From positions 12,623,235 through 12,687,234 of the forward strand of contig JAKZAN010000004.1 of NCBI GenBank assembly GCA_023053545.1: 64,000 nucleotides of DNA, written 5' to 3'. The DNA is from Lepidurus packardi. Lineage: Eukaryota > Arthropoda > Branchiopoda > Notostraca > Triopsidae. Shown here piece by piece: positions 52,501-64,000 of this stretch. The notes below the pieces were generated by a model. The model had not been told where the DNA came from and did not search any database. It was given only the letters and a program-made list of their open reading frames with translations. Within the stretch, counting starts at the first letter, position 1, and every line of letters starts with the position of its first letter. The translations under genes and the position numbers were made by a program.

Positions 52501-55500
52501 AAATAAACAAAACCTTGGAATAATTTCGTGCCCAAAAACCACGGAAGATTTGTCAGCTAGACTCCTTTTAAATGAACAAACCATGGAATTTTGCTTAAAA
52601 TTTTTATCAATAGCCGAGAGTGCAGGAGTTATTGGCATGCAACTTGGGGTTATGACGTCAGAGATGACGCATGGCGTGGCTTACGAGCGTTGGTTCCCAT
52701 GGTTACTGTTTACTTCCCGTGCTTTAAACAGTAAACAAAGCACTTGGGGCACCACGGGTACATCTGTGACGTCAACCCACGCGAAATTTCTTTCTTTAAT
52801 AGCTTAATCACTCTTCGCATGATGAAACGATAGTTATCATTAAAAACTGGATCTTTCAAATGTTTTTTATGACATGCTTGATTTTTTGGTGGCTGTTTTC
52901 CTTTACGAAGAATGAGAAGGTAATATATACATGATTCTGCAAACTGATTTCAATATCCTCAGGGATTGATTTAGAGAAGCACTAAAAATTGATTTAAGAA
53001 GCCCATAAAAATAGCTCAAAGAGAAGAAAATCATGCGGCAATTTTTACCTCGCTGTTTTTGCGTTGATCATGAGCCCGTTTGACTGCCATGAAAGGGCGC
53101 TCCCTATCATGGGAGACGTCGGATTTCTGGCGCGATAAAGCTGTTTTGTTGAGTTGCGTGTCTTGGGCTGAACTCAGACTGTTATAATGCTGGGATCGCT
53201 CTGACGAGGCCGAGCGATTAGCTCCCACAGTTGCCGAGTGGTTGCTGCCGGATAAGATGTCGTTCTTCCCATTCAGGACATTCTTGCTCCCCTAGAAATA
53301 CGTAATCAGACGCTGATATAGCCCGCTATTCATCATAATAAACTTTTTTTATATTTATCTTTTGCCCTTATATGCTTACTTGATACGCGTAGCCTGAAGT
53401 GTTGATATGCAGCGGCGTAGAATAAATCTGTCGACCACTGCTACCCGTTTCGGGTGATCCTTCGCGCGACGTCGCCCAGTCCGATAAGAGCGTGGTGTCG
53501 CTCAGGTAGCCGTCATCCGGACGGGTCTGGATCGTTTTCTTGCCTTCCATGCCATACTGTTGCTGCACGGCTCGCAACTCGGTCATAAGCCGCGACTCAT
53601 TCGGCGATCGCTCCGCTCGGCGGAACGAATCTTTGCGCTCGCGCAGCTTCTGCTGCTGCCGCTGCAACCACGTCAATCCCGTTTCATTACTAAAGGGGAA
53701 AAACATATGCGAAACTAGCTTTAGTCTATTTTCTTTCTTTAGACAGAAAATAAATAAATAAAAAAAACGGAACGCAAACCAAAGGTATTATAAATTATCC
53801 GCGAAGGGGCGGTGGCCCGCATCTGAGCATGTTTGGGTGGCTTTTTAAAGCGAGTCCTGTATCTTCTCGCCTAATTAGAATGGGAAAGCTCGCCCCTCCC
53901 AACGATCGCTTACGCTTCTAAAAAGCCAACACCTCCCTCTCCATACACGTAGCCTGGTTTTTTCTTGTCGGTGACCTTTTTCCTCTTTTTTATTTCTTTG
54001 GATTTGCTGGTTGGATACATTCCTTAAAAGTCTGCCTTTATAAGGACATGTTTTTGCGCGGACTAATCAGGCAAAGAGACCCGGGCGGGTTAAAAGGCTC
54101 TTGGAGGTGCAATCGCCCCAGAAAACACTAAGCATCAACATTAGCACCTCTTTCCCTCGCTTGGGCCACGTGCGTGACGTCATGCACACTACCGCGTGGC
54201 AACCAATGATCACAGGGCAGAAGATCCTGCTACCTTTTTTGGCGTCAAGTGAACAATCTCCGCGCACGGTGCCAATGATCTTGCTCTTTAATCTTCAATG
54301 ACGCTTTCTCTAATTTCCCTAGCCTTTCCTCTCCTTCCCAGAACCTCAAACGCAGGCAAAACACGAAACAAAAAAGTAGGAAAATAAGCAATGGTGTGCC
54401 CCGAGAAAAAGAAGTAAAAGAAGACGCGCACAGGATGCTGTACAGGAGCCGGGAAACTTTTTGAAATAGAAAGACGATGACTTGAGTGGCGTGAAGGTGC
54501 CCTGGCACGGGCTAAATTTAAACTGGGTTCTTCTCGCTCTGTTTTTACGCACTCCAAACGGCTTCTCCAAACTTCCTCCCCGAGCGTTTTTTTTCTCCCA
54601 AAACGTTCCTGTTACAGAACAGCGAGATGCGCAGTTTAAAGACAAGCGGGGCCACGTCGTTTCATTGAACAAGACTCCGCTCTTTCTCATTAGAACATTG
54701 GCATGAAAAAAGTCAAATCGAAAGGAATGCGTTTCGAGTTTTACTTGAGCTAACGCAGCGTCACGGAATCGCTAAATCTGGCAGGCTGGCATAAGTTTAG
54801 GCCCGTTCCTATCTTGGCCGTAAATACAAACTCTAGATGCAAACAGGTCAAGCGCTTTCCACGATTCTAAAACCCCAGGATGATGAAGCAGAGTGCCTTG
54901 GAAACAGGCATTTCTCGTCCAGTTGAGGCGTGCGAGGTGTCGTTGAATGTGTTTCGTCGCCTGCTTGTCAACCAACGTGACTAAAACCCTCAAAAGAGAT
55001 CGCTGGCCTACATAATGAGCCAGTTAGTTGTCAGGTGTTTGGGCCCCGATCGTCTGGGACGAAGGAGATATGGTTAGCATATCTCCGTATCTCCTTGAGA
55101 GCCGTGAAAAGCGCTTCGGAGATTCTTTCAACCTTCACCCAAAACTCAAGGCCTTTCATAACTCCCCAGGTTTGGACTCGTTACAAGACTAAACACCGAA
55201 CGAAATGTTTCTTCTTTCTTTTTTTTTTTTGAAAGCAGAGAAAAAGGAAATCAAGAACACACCTCGCACTCATTCTGGCATACCTCAGCGTGAAACTCTA
55301 AACTGGGAAAGCGTATTTCAAAGAATATCTCTTTTGAAAAACGAAAAGCAAAGTCGAGAGACGCCACAAGGTTTACGTTTGTCAATATGCATGCGTCAGA
55401 GGACTGGGAAACGCACGGGATGCGTAACGGAAGGCGGCCGAGCAGCTAAAAATGTTCTTCATGAAAAAACTCCATAGGCGCTGGTCCAAAAACATGTGAA

Positions 55501-58500
55501 AAAATAGAAATAAAACAAGGTGGAAAAAAAAGGGTCTCGTTTTAAAAGTCCTGAATACGTTCTGGTGACTATACGAGATCCGACACACGGCCATGGGTTA
55601 TTTATGTCAGCGAGTTTTAGAAACAGGGCAAAAAGGCGCCCAGAGTGGCTCACTCTTGTTTGTTTGGACTGACGCTGGGCCATGTCTTGCCGTGATCGTA
55701 CAAGTCGGAAATGCTAAGCTTCGCGTAGGAGGATGCTTGGGAACAGCGCCCACTAATTTCACAACCGCTATGTATATAGGCAATCCACTCGGATGCCCTG
55801 GCCAATTTTTGGGCTCGAAAACAGGTTTTCCACAATTTGCCTAAGCCAAAACTTGGCCCAAACAGCTTTCCTTCAACTCAAACGGCCTTTTCCATTGCCT
55901 AAAAGTGCTTCGCCTTGCACTTGGGTCGTCTAGTCAAGTCACGCGGCCAAACGCCAACACTGAAAATTAGGAACGACGCACCACGACTGACCAAGAATGA
56001 AAGTTGGCCAACAATGAAAGTCAGTTGCTACCTGCTCGAAGCTTATAGCGGATTCAGCTGGGAACCTGGTGCGGCACTCTCTAGCACCGAGTGCCACAGA
56101 CGAAATGTCACAACACACCTTTATTGTCCCAGCCGCATACGCTATTGGAGTTTACCAGTTTTCGTTGTTTGGGCGAACATGCAACTTTGACTTCAAACGA
56201 ACCATGTGTAATAAAGGCTAACGTACCTGGAAGATGTGTCCGAGATGAAGGTAACGTCTTGGATGGTTTCTTCCAAAGTGGAATTGGATTGACTGGACTG
56301 CGAAGGTCGAGGAGTTCGTTCGCTGTGCCGCCCGAGTGTCATACTCCGGCTCTCTGCTGTTTCATCCCCGAATCCCAGTCCGCTCCCATTGCGGCTACTG
56401 TTCAAAGTAGCACTCGCGTTGTTTTTAGTAATAGTGGTAGTACTCGAGTCTACAGCTTGACTAGTAAAAACGTTCGATTCCTGCATCTGCTTAGCATAGT
56501 GCATATGCGAGCGCACGGGGACCGGCGCCGGGGCCAAAGTGTTCGCACTGCGCGGGCTGGACGTGGCGATGGGGTTCTCTTCGTAGCTTATTTTCCGAGT
56601 GCTCCGCGGGGTTAAGGTTAACGTGGTAGCTACCTCGTTGGTGGGGCTGACGGTGGGGAGCGGTGTGCGCGGCGTGGGGTGGGCTGGTGCGTTGGTAGCA
56701 TTCGACAGGTTCAAGTTCCCGCCCGAAAACTTCCTCACTAGCGACGGACTGGCCAAACCCGGTTTGGACACATTCAGCGACTCCTTCGAATTCCTGCGGT
56801 GCAAACTCGGCGAGGGATTGCTCTCGTGTGTCAGCATGCCATACGTGAAAGGTTTGCTGTTTTGGCGCGCATGATAGGGAATATCCTTGTCGCCCATGCC
56901 ATTCGTCCCGTCGATGACGTCATTGCCGCTCATCACCTTGTTGTTCTGGAGCGGGGTCGCGGAACGGGCGAGGTCCGGAGGATTCGCTGCACTACCCTTC
57001 CCCATGGCTGAGCGGAGCACGGTACTGCTCTCGTACGTGTACGTGTTCCCGTTCGACGGGGATCGGTTGGGTTGATTGCTGTAGATGGGCGAGGGCGAGC
57101 CCGGGTACGTCGTCGTACTTTTGTCCGGCAACTGGGGGAAATGCACTTGGATGCTGTCCACGTCGATCTCTTTGATCAGCCGCTGACTCGGTCGGATGTC
57201 GGGAATGTTCTGAACGTTGAGCAGCATTCCCGTGAGGAGTTGATCCAGCTCGCTGGTTTCCTGTTTCAAGGTTACGCCGCCATTCGTCGCTGGGGTCGGG
57301 TGTACCTCAACGCGGTGCAGACCCGGAGCCACCGAGATGGGCATCTTGGCACTGAGGGAAATGGGGCTCGGCGTCGGTGAAGTCGGGTCCGGATCGCTGA
57401 ACGCGACCGCCGATTCGGCGGAATGACTACCCGAATGAGGCGGCGAGACGGAACTGCCACTCAAATGCGCTTCCCGCTCTCTTTCGCGGTCCCGCAGTCC
57501 CGCTCCGGCCGACGAAATGCCGGAATCCGTCGACGCGACGTGCGGACTGTTCAAAAAACGAATGTGTTGGTTCCGCAAGGGACTGGCCGCCGCGCGAAGG
57601 GGCTGATCATGATCGGAAGGCTTGCGGAGGACACTGTGTACGTTCTTGTGGGTCACGGTGGTTAGCAACGGACTCGAACTGTTGCTCACTGGACTTTTAT
57701 TACTGCGTTTGGCCACCGTCGCGTAGAGCGAGCCATCAACCGGTCCTGGCGTATGCGGCACTAGCTCATTCTCTTCGCCTGTTATTGGGGAGGTGGAGTG
57801 GAGTGCGGAGAAGGCGGAGAGGAAAAAACGAGAAACACAAAAGAAAAGAACACAGCTTCAATTACTATGCAAATCCAGGCACCCCAAGCTCTATTTGTTG
57901 GCAGACGCTCCGAACTACCAAAGGTCGCCCACTGAGAAAGTCACGGAACCCACGTTTTCAGACTAAATTCAATCCAGGTGCGATGAGCAGGCTTTGCACC
58001 TTTTCAACGTGGACTGCTTCGCCGGGCTGTCCCTGAGCGACTGAGGAGGGGAGGAGAAGTTTCTCGCTCTACTAAAAGTCCTGACACACATCGAGCAGCG
58101 CACCGCTTTTATGGGCTAACATGGCACGGGGTATCTCTCGCCTCCCGAAAATGGAAATCTTATACTAAAAATCTTCAAATGGCAATAGTAATGCTTGCAA
58201 TTTAGTTTTTATTTTTGCAAGAAACATCTTCCATTAAAAACTAGCGTAAAGAACAAAGCGAAAAAAATCAAGTTTATAATGATAATTTTCCCGTCCGCGC
58301 GAAAAGCAGTAATTAAGCTCGTGGTAAGTAAGTAATCACGTGGTTTGCTGACATCACAGGCGTAGCTCTGTTTACTGTTTTACGCACGGAAGTGAGTTAG
58401 CACGCCCGTGACGTCACGAAGAATTGGCACGCCAATAAACTCGTGAACGGCTGCTAGAAAAAATGTAAAAAAATCATCGTTTTTAGAATGAGGTGGACTT

Positions 58501-60033
58501 TAAGAATCCGTGGCCAATTTCAGCATGCTGATTGGTCCGTACTCGATACGGAAGGGATATATTTCACTGTTGCCAAATATGAATGCTCTCGTCTCGCTAA
58601 CCTCGCCGGTAAACCGAAGCACGCGATACGAAAGAGGCTATTTTTTGTGAATACACTCAAGTCCTACATAACATTCAAGATAAGGCAACAGTGAAATTTT
58701 CTCGTCTGGTAAGCTAACCTCGCTAACCGTTCATTCGGCCTCCGTCTCCGATAACCGCTCGTCGTGTTCCATGAGTTCGCAAAATTTCTTTGTTGTACTA
58801 CAGCCTTAGCTACCGTTTTCCCCAGCCAGTCCCGAATGGTGGGCTGTCCAGTGATATTCAGTGACTACGGCCCCTTTAAAAGACACGAGTAGCGACGGGG
58901 AAAAAGAAAAACATAGCTACGTGCTAATAAAAAGAAAATACAAGAAAAAAAAGTAAGATCCCAAGCAGCAAAGACTTGCCAACTACGACAGCCTCAAAGC
59001 TGGAGTTTGGAAACTGTTCGGATGTCAAAACTTGGCCTCTGTTCTTCTGGCGAGATGCCCAAAATCCTAATTTGTACGAGTGCTCTCACTCAACTTCCAA
59101 CTTCCCCTTTCTGAGAATCGCGCTGGATACCATGGACCAGACCTTAATTGGCCAAAGTAAATTAAACAACAGTCCCCCCTTCTGAAAAAAACCGTGTTCA
59201 ATTGGGCGGAGCAGGCGTGGTCCGGTTTTCAACTTGTCTGTCCTTTGCCATTTTATTCCATTTATTCTTGTTCTTCTAGATTGACATACGTTCAACTTGA
59301 AACCAGAGGTCAAGAAAAGAAATGACAAGAATAAAAACAAAACTGGCCCAGTTCTTAACAAAAGGAAAAAGTACGTGCTGATCTGTTTCAACGTTCACAC
59401 GCTGTGCTAAAACCCGTTTGGGGAGGCCGCAAAATCTCGCATTTTATGGACACCAGAAATATATTCGGACCACTTTTTCTGGCTTCATACTTTTCTTTGG
59501 ACTTCCCAAACAACAAGCGGTTACTGGCAGCACAAAAAAAAAATGTCGTTTTCACGCCAAGAAGGCTGTAAGCGAAAAAGACACCTTCAAACTCTCCAAC
59601 TGCATTTCGCGTTTTTTTTTTACAACTTTTTGCAATTGGATTCTTCCTCAGTTTTAGCTCAATGTATGTTCAGGGAACCGGACAATGTGGAAAGTGAATT
59701 TTTCTTTCAACTGCATAGTAAAACTGAAGAAAGTTCTTAAGAAGGCTTTCCTTCAATTCATTAATTTTAATTTATTCATCTCTGACTTTTCAGAAAAAGC
59801 TGGTTCCTATAACCAAGAAACTCACTCAATGCCTGTGGGTTTTCTATACTCTACGTCAGAAAAGAATCCGTCAGTAGGAATTGAATGGTTGACCAAATAA
59901 GGACACGGGGTTGATTTGCATAGTCCAAACGAAAGTAACGAGCCAACGAACGAAATTATTCGCTACTCCTCACCGTACAAGACCAAACTTCACTATAGAC
60001 CACCCAAAAAGGTGCCAAAAAAATCCCAAGAGC

Positions 60034-60070
<37 letters not shown>

Positions 60071-63000
60071 CCTGTTCCAGCCTCGTCTTCCAAGATATCG
60101 TCCTCCACTTGGCCCGTGTCAAACGTTTCGTAGCTATCCCAGCGCGTTACTGGATCGTCGTGACTCCTTTCCAACGTGACGCCAGCACTTTGGGGTAACG
60201 GAACGGGGCGCCGGGTATCTGGCCCCGTCGAGAAGTGAAGTTGCACCATGCCGTCAAAAGGGAACCTGAGATCTGTCCAAGGAAATGCCCCCAATATCAT
60301 TACTTTCCCTGTCAACTTTGTCTGGAAGCTCTTTCAGCTTTGTCGTAACGTTTCTAACCTTTTATTCTACAATCGGATAGCTACCATTGACTGAGAAAAA
60401 CCCAAATTAAAGATTTTGATGAAAGATGTACGTTAGTTTTTCCCCTTATGAACTTCTATTAAGATTCTATACTTATCAACCCTTTAAAACGCTTTTTCTT
60501 TCTATAATTTAGCCTTTGATTAGTTGGAATCTGATTCATTGGATAGTCTCAGGGATCGTTGCGATCTTATAAGGACTTTAAGACTCGTTATTATGCACAG
60601 GTGGCTAGATCCGCAGTGTGAGTAAGTCAACTTTGGTCGTGACAAGCGTTGGCAAGTAAGGACGTTGACGTTTACCATGGCAAGCGTGGTCCAGTGCTTC
60701 GCGATTGAACACCAGCATTTGCTCCGCAACAGCGCAAGTATGAAATTGGCACGAGAAGACCGTTTCGCGTGCCGGGGGCTTGGATTTGCGATGGTAGCAC
60801 TTGACCAAGATGTCACCCCGTAGCTGTAAGCCCTTCTCCAAGCTAATGGTAAAGTGCCGGGCGGTTTCAGGCACATGGTATACGGCCGAAGTGTACAATG
60901 GTACACTGCCTTGGTATACCTGTTTAAATAAAAAAAAAGTGTAAGAATAAACGTTTGAAGAGAAGACGTGAGAAAGAGCTCCAGCGAGCTTTCATTTACC
61001 TTGACAAAGGCCTTGCAGCCCCCTCTGGACTCGAAACCAGGGACTCCCACTACCGTGACGTGGTCCAGGTACAGCGGACTCCCATTGATTTGAATGGAGC
61101 CCGACAGGAGCCCGGCAAAGTATTCCACGTAACTAAAACATCATCCGCAAACAACCCCGAAAAGGGAAAGTTTTTGTTATAGCTCAATGCGGAGTTGAGG
61201 CAACTTTTTCGTCATGTACCGTTTATCGGAAGGTCGTTGTAAGAAGCCTATGCGTTCGTTAAAGAACCTTTGCATGGCGTATCGGTCCAAAGCTTGGTCG
61301 TCGCTCGCACAGATGGTTGTGTAATGCATATAAGCGGCTACAACCACTCCAATACGTTCCATTCCCCCCCTACAATGAAAATAAAGACTTATTTAAGCCA
61401 ACTGGAACGTAAATCCATTTACGGCCTCAAACCAATTGGAATTTCTATTAAATCGATTTAAACAAAAAAATCGATCGTGAACGAGCAAAAGTCGATTTTA
61501 AGCTAATACATATCGATAGAAAACTTTTAAAATCGTTAAGCAAGCAAAAATCGATTTTAAGTAGTTGGAAACTACAAAATACGCGTACATGGATAACTTT
61601 ACTTTAAAACATACGAAAATGAATTCAAAACCTCCAAACAAGAGAAACTTGGACAGTTTAGAAAGAAAAATGACAACTTTCGTAGGACTTTTGTCGATTT
61701 ATGAATCGATTTATAAATATATGATTTATAAATATATTGATTTATAAATATATGAAATTATTTATATTTGTCGAAATGAAGGATCGTTACCTGGAATGCA
61801 GTACCGCTGTATGTTGAGGATCCGCTTGGAGCCAGGAATCGATGGATTTGCAGATCGAACACAGTCTTTCCAGCGGCGGGGCTAACCCTTCTACCCAACC
61901 CATGTCCAGCACATGGGGATTCAATTTGTTCACATCTCGTCTGGGTGCCGATAAATTAAACACCTACGTCCATCAAGTTTCGCCTTGAATTAAAACTGAT
62001 CCCCTTTTTTCTTGTTTTTCAGGTTCCGCTTTTATGTCACTGTCTTTTTATTCTTTTTCTATGTTTTTATTATCTAACCAGAGAAGCTTGTTCTCCTAGC
62101 ATTGCTTCCAAGGCGGCAACAAAACTTACCATGTAATTGTGCCCATGTTTGGTCTGTAACATGGCGGCTGCTTTGCGCAATTCTGCGCGATATTGTGCGG
62201 GCTGGATGTCCGCGGGAAATGACAAGAACATGATGCGCTCAGTCACGAAATTTAGATCCATGGCTGCGGGATGGGAGGAAGGGGTGGAACCGGACACGGA
62301 TCGTGAGCGAGGTGATGACGAGGATAAAACCTTTTTACAAAAATAAGAAAAGAAATAATAATGATAATTAGGAAAACCACAAGACCTTTCTAGAAAAGAC
62401 GCCAGAGTACTCTGTAATATAGTCCGCTGTTACCTGATTGGTCTTTTGATTTCGCGCTAGTCCTTCGTGATGATTATTCTGCAAAACAAGGGGAAAAAAC
62501 GCAGAAAACTCGGATTAGAAACCAGAAAATCACCTCGTTTGCCGTTTGGGTTCAATGCTGCACAGGCCACGAGCTACGTGGGACTAAACAGAGATCCAAT
62601 ATCAGCCCAGGATGAAAAACCTTGACGTATTAGAGCCGTGATTATCGCTCTCTGATAAAAAAAAAGAGTCTATCTCCCCCTCTCTACTTGAAAAATGCGA
62701 CCTTTCACATCTCAATCCCATTAGAAAACCCACCTACGCTTTTCCCCCGATTTTAATCACAATCAAGACTTTTCTTAAAACTTAAAAAAACAAACACAAG
62801 ACTGTAGCCCTGCTATAAACCTCGGGAGTTTTTGTCAAAAGCAAGGACCACGCATGTGGCGGTATTTCTTGTCGGCAAATAATCTCTATGGTTATACAGC
62901 AAGTTGACTTTGCCGAAAATGTGCAGCAGCTGTCTCGTTTCCTTTCCGAGATAAAACTTTAACTTACGCTCAGTCACACATGAGCCTTACAGAAGCCAAC

Positions 63001-63797
63001 AAACCCGGCTTTCAATTCTAGGAAATTCGTACAAGTTCAATGCTGACATTGCTCAAAAGAGTTTAATACCCATTTCGTAGGGTCGCCTAATTTGTTCATA
63101 TAAATTCATGCTATTACCAGTTACATCTCCACTATTAAGATTAAATTAATGTAACTATTAAGATTACAACTTACATCTCCACTATTAAGATTAAGTTAAG
63201 TACAGATTGCTACCGTACTACACACAGTTTGCTTTAAAAAACATTCAAACTCTGTCTTAAGGCTCCCGTATGCCTTAGCTTATTGATGCGGAACACCCCT
63301 AGATGGCGTTATGTTTGTTAGGTTAGCAACAGAAAGGATAGCACAGCAAGAGCCTTCCCGCGAAAGGAACTTAGCACGCTAATCTGCTATGAAAAACTTG
63401 CCTGGTTCCCAAGTTGATTAGAATCAGCTCGGAACTCTTGCAAATAGCATACCACGTGGTTCAACATGGTACTTAGGCATCGTAAGGTGTCCACGACCCT
63501 GAACGGTGCTGTCGGTGGCGCGGACAACACGACTGATGGTGCCAGCGATTGCGTGAATTGAAACTGTATGTCCTTATCGGCATTGGTGTTGTTATCACCC
63601 AGCTGGTCAAGAATAGCCTGGGCCACAGGTGCGCGTCGGTAACTACTCCTCCACGAAGTACTGCTATTACTGCTGGCAGTAGCTTTCTTCGTCTGATGGA
63701 ACGCCCTTAATTCCTTCATACAGACAAAGTGCCAATCACTTGGGTAGCGTTCCACTCTTTCACCCTGCCCAACACTGGCTGTCTTTGCGTCCGCCAT
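49519..63797 (-). CDS. tns: Tensin (focal-adhesion adaptor with PTP-like, C2, SH2 and PTB domains)
   Basis: Links integrin tails to actin at adhesion sites. 18 exons: 63402-63797, 62434-62478, 62130-62330, 61791-61963, 61220-61369, 61000-61132, 60676-60919, 60072-60272, 56227-57778, 53380-53689, 53049-53291, 52021-52494, 51659-51828, 51175-51306, 50596-51026, 50379-50522, 49792-50071, 49519-49678; 5439 nt, 1812 residues, all phases agreeing. PTP-like domain from [16 protein letters not shown] through [46 protein letters not shown]2 with [44 protein letters not shown]; a 1.55-kb Ser/Pro-rich exon of disordered character; SH2 at about residues 1534-1640 ([43 protein letters not shown]); PTB ([54 protein letters not shown]). 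The P-loop has Ser where phosphatases have Cys (HSRGGMER, about 270-277). The first exon (63402-63797, [10 protein letters not shown]...) is less certain: it has no known domain and needs a GC donor. Confidence 0.94.
52646..52778. mobile_element. Foldback element with TGACGTCA ends (family R3), copy 1
   Basis: In a tensin intron. The ends GGGTTATGACGTCAGAGATG (52647-52666) and, reversed, CATCTGTGACGTCAACCC (52761-52778) are inverted repeats. An inner pair, TTACTGTTTA (52703-52712) and TAAACAGTAA (52725-52734), is a perfect 10-bp inverted repeat. It holds two exact TGACGTCA (CRE) motifs at 52653 and 52767. No coding capacity. Confidence 0.6.
53690..56226 (-). other. Large tensin intron (2.5 kb)
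   Basis: No gene seen on either strand. It includes a TGACGTCA within GTGCGTGACGTCATGCAC at about 54172-54188, a nearly symmetric site. Short open frames here are not supported. Confidence 0.7.
58349..58416. mobile_element. Foldback element with TGACGTCA end (family R3), copy 2
   Basis: The ends TGACATCACAGGCGT (58349-58363) and ACGCCCGTGACGTCA (58402-58416) are inverted repeats with two mismatches. The interior contains TGTTTACTGTTT (58369-58380), also present in the copy at 52646-52778. Noncoding, inside a tensin intron. Confidence 0.5.
58533..58853 (+). repeat. Dispersed element family R1, copy 4
   Basis: Begins GGTCCGTACTCGATACGGAAG. It has GGCAACAGTGAAATTTTCTCG, TCTGGTAAGCTAACCTCGC, GATAACCGCTCGTCG, CGCAAAATTTCTTTGTTG and the ending CCCAGCCAGTCCCGAATGGTGGGCTGTCC hairpin (given here as CAGCC..GGGCTG). 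It lies 45 kb from the other three copies, in a tensin intron. Confidence 0.7.
60035..60064. repeat. Poly-A tract (30 nt), a poly-U tract in the tensin pre-mRNA
   Basis: A homopolymer starting eight nucleotides downstream of a tensin 5' splice site (ACAG|GTAAAGG at 60072/60071) when read on the minus strand. Confidence 0.9.
61470..61760. repeat. AT-rich repeats in a tensin intron
   Basis: Recurrent ATCGATTTTAAG (about 61491, 61550) and GTCGATTTATGAATCG, then a tandem of (GATT)TATAAATATAT units at about 61697-61765. Intronic (61370-61790), with no coding signal. Confidence 0.6.
63119..63200 (+). repeat. Tandem duplication, about 50-bp unit
   Basis: TTACATCTCCACTATTAAG at 63121 recurs at 63171, with an internal ACTATTAAGATTA also between them. 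Lies in the large first tensin intron. Confidence 0.75.
63256..63335 (+). mobile_element. Family R2 element fragment
   Basis: TTAAGGCTCCCGTATGCCTT, then AGCTTATTGATGCG, then AGATGGCGTTATGTTTG, near-identical over the first 35 nt to the copy at 44066. In the first tensin intron, close to its GC 5' splice site. Confidence 0.6.
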
Positions 63798-64000
63798 TTT
63801 TCCAGCACAACAAAACAAAGCCTCCAACTTGGCACTTTCCCTCCAGTCGCAAATGTGTCAAAGGACAAGAAAGCCCACTCTGACCATTTCCAAGATGGGA
63901 TGAGCCTAAATGTCAAAGGTGTTCTCTGTCTCCACTCCTCCCCAAAAGCGAAAAAAATCAGTGAGCCAAAGCTGCCTTGCAGCCCAAGCTATTGATCTTC
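63798..64000. other. Sequence upstream of the tensin first exon
   Basis: Should include the tensin 5' UTR and possibly its promoter. A second in-frame ATG at 63827 would add ten residues. No other feature seen. Confidence 0.4.

Larger units (their letters stand above)
57779..60071 (-). other. Large tensin intron (2.3 kb) with dispersed elements
   Basis: Holds a family R3 foldback, a family R1 copy and, at its 5' splice end, a 30-nt A run (U run in the transcript). No gene seen. Confidence 0.7.

Noticed and set aside
56091..57665. Several plus-strand open frames of 60-174 codons
   Set aside because: All are antisense to the 1.55-kb tensin exon, whose GC-rich codon use keeps the opposite frames open.

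Overview
The window is eukaryotic nuclear DNA from an arthropod, most likely a crustacean (pancrustacean). The signs are GT-AG introns mostly 55-90 bp long inside genes, a sulfakinin neuropeptide precursor (an arthropod family), a gustatory-receptor-like 7TM protein, and FGFR, CNNM, Nup107, GPATCH1 and tensin genes of ordinary animal architecture. I cannot name the species from sequence alone. Gene models were built by hand from splice signals, reading phase and family knowledge. The summed coding lengths of Nup107, GPATCH1, the receptor, the WD protein and tensin all come out as exact multiples of three.

Layout. 1-6452 (minus): 5' part of an FGF receptor gene (signal peptide, three Ig domains with an acid box, TM, start of the kinase), running off the left edge. 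6480-25618: about 19 kb with no gene I can support, holding dispersed and tandem repeats and two GC-rich, promoter-like patches. 25619-30308 (minus): a CNNM/ACDP-type transporter, possibly with its signal-peptide exon at 31502-32031. 32332-36258 (minus): Nup107, head-to-head across about 200 bp with GPATCH1 (36461-39574, plus). 39678-41443 (minus): gustatory-receptor-like gene. 42349-44346 (plus): an 8-repeat WD40 protein (WDR86-like). 44722-45432 (minus): an unrecognised 236-residue protein. 47896-48291 (plus): sulfakinin precursor. 49519-63797 (minus): a full-length tensin (inactive PTP-like domain, C2, long disordered middle, SH2, PTB) in 18 exons.

The neighbours do not form a pathway: membrane signalling and adhesion (FGFR, tensin), ion transport (CNNM), nuclear pore (Nup107), splicing-associated G-patch protein, chemosensation and feeding/satiety peptide. 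The most notable observations are: two mutually exclusive first-half Ig3 exons in the FGFR gene; a sulfakinin precursor whose first peptide ends HWRY-amide instead of HMRF-amide; a Cys-to-Ser change in the tensin phosphatase loop; an intron splitting the Nup107 start codon AT|G; a 30-nt U tract beside a tensin 5' splice site; and three families of short dispersed elements, one a foldback element with CRE-like (TGACGTCA) ends.
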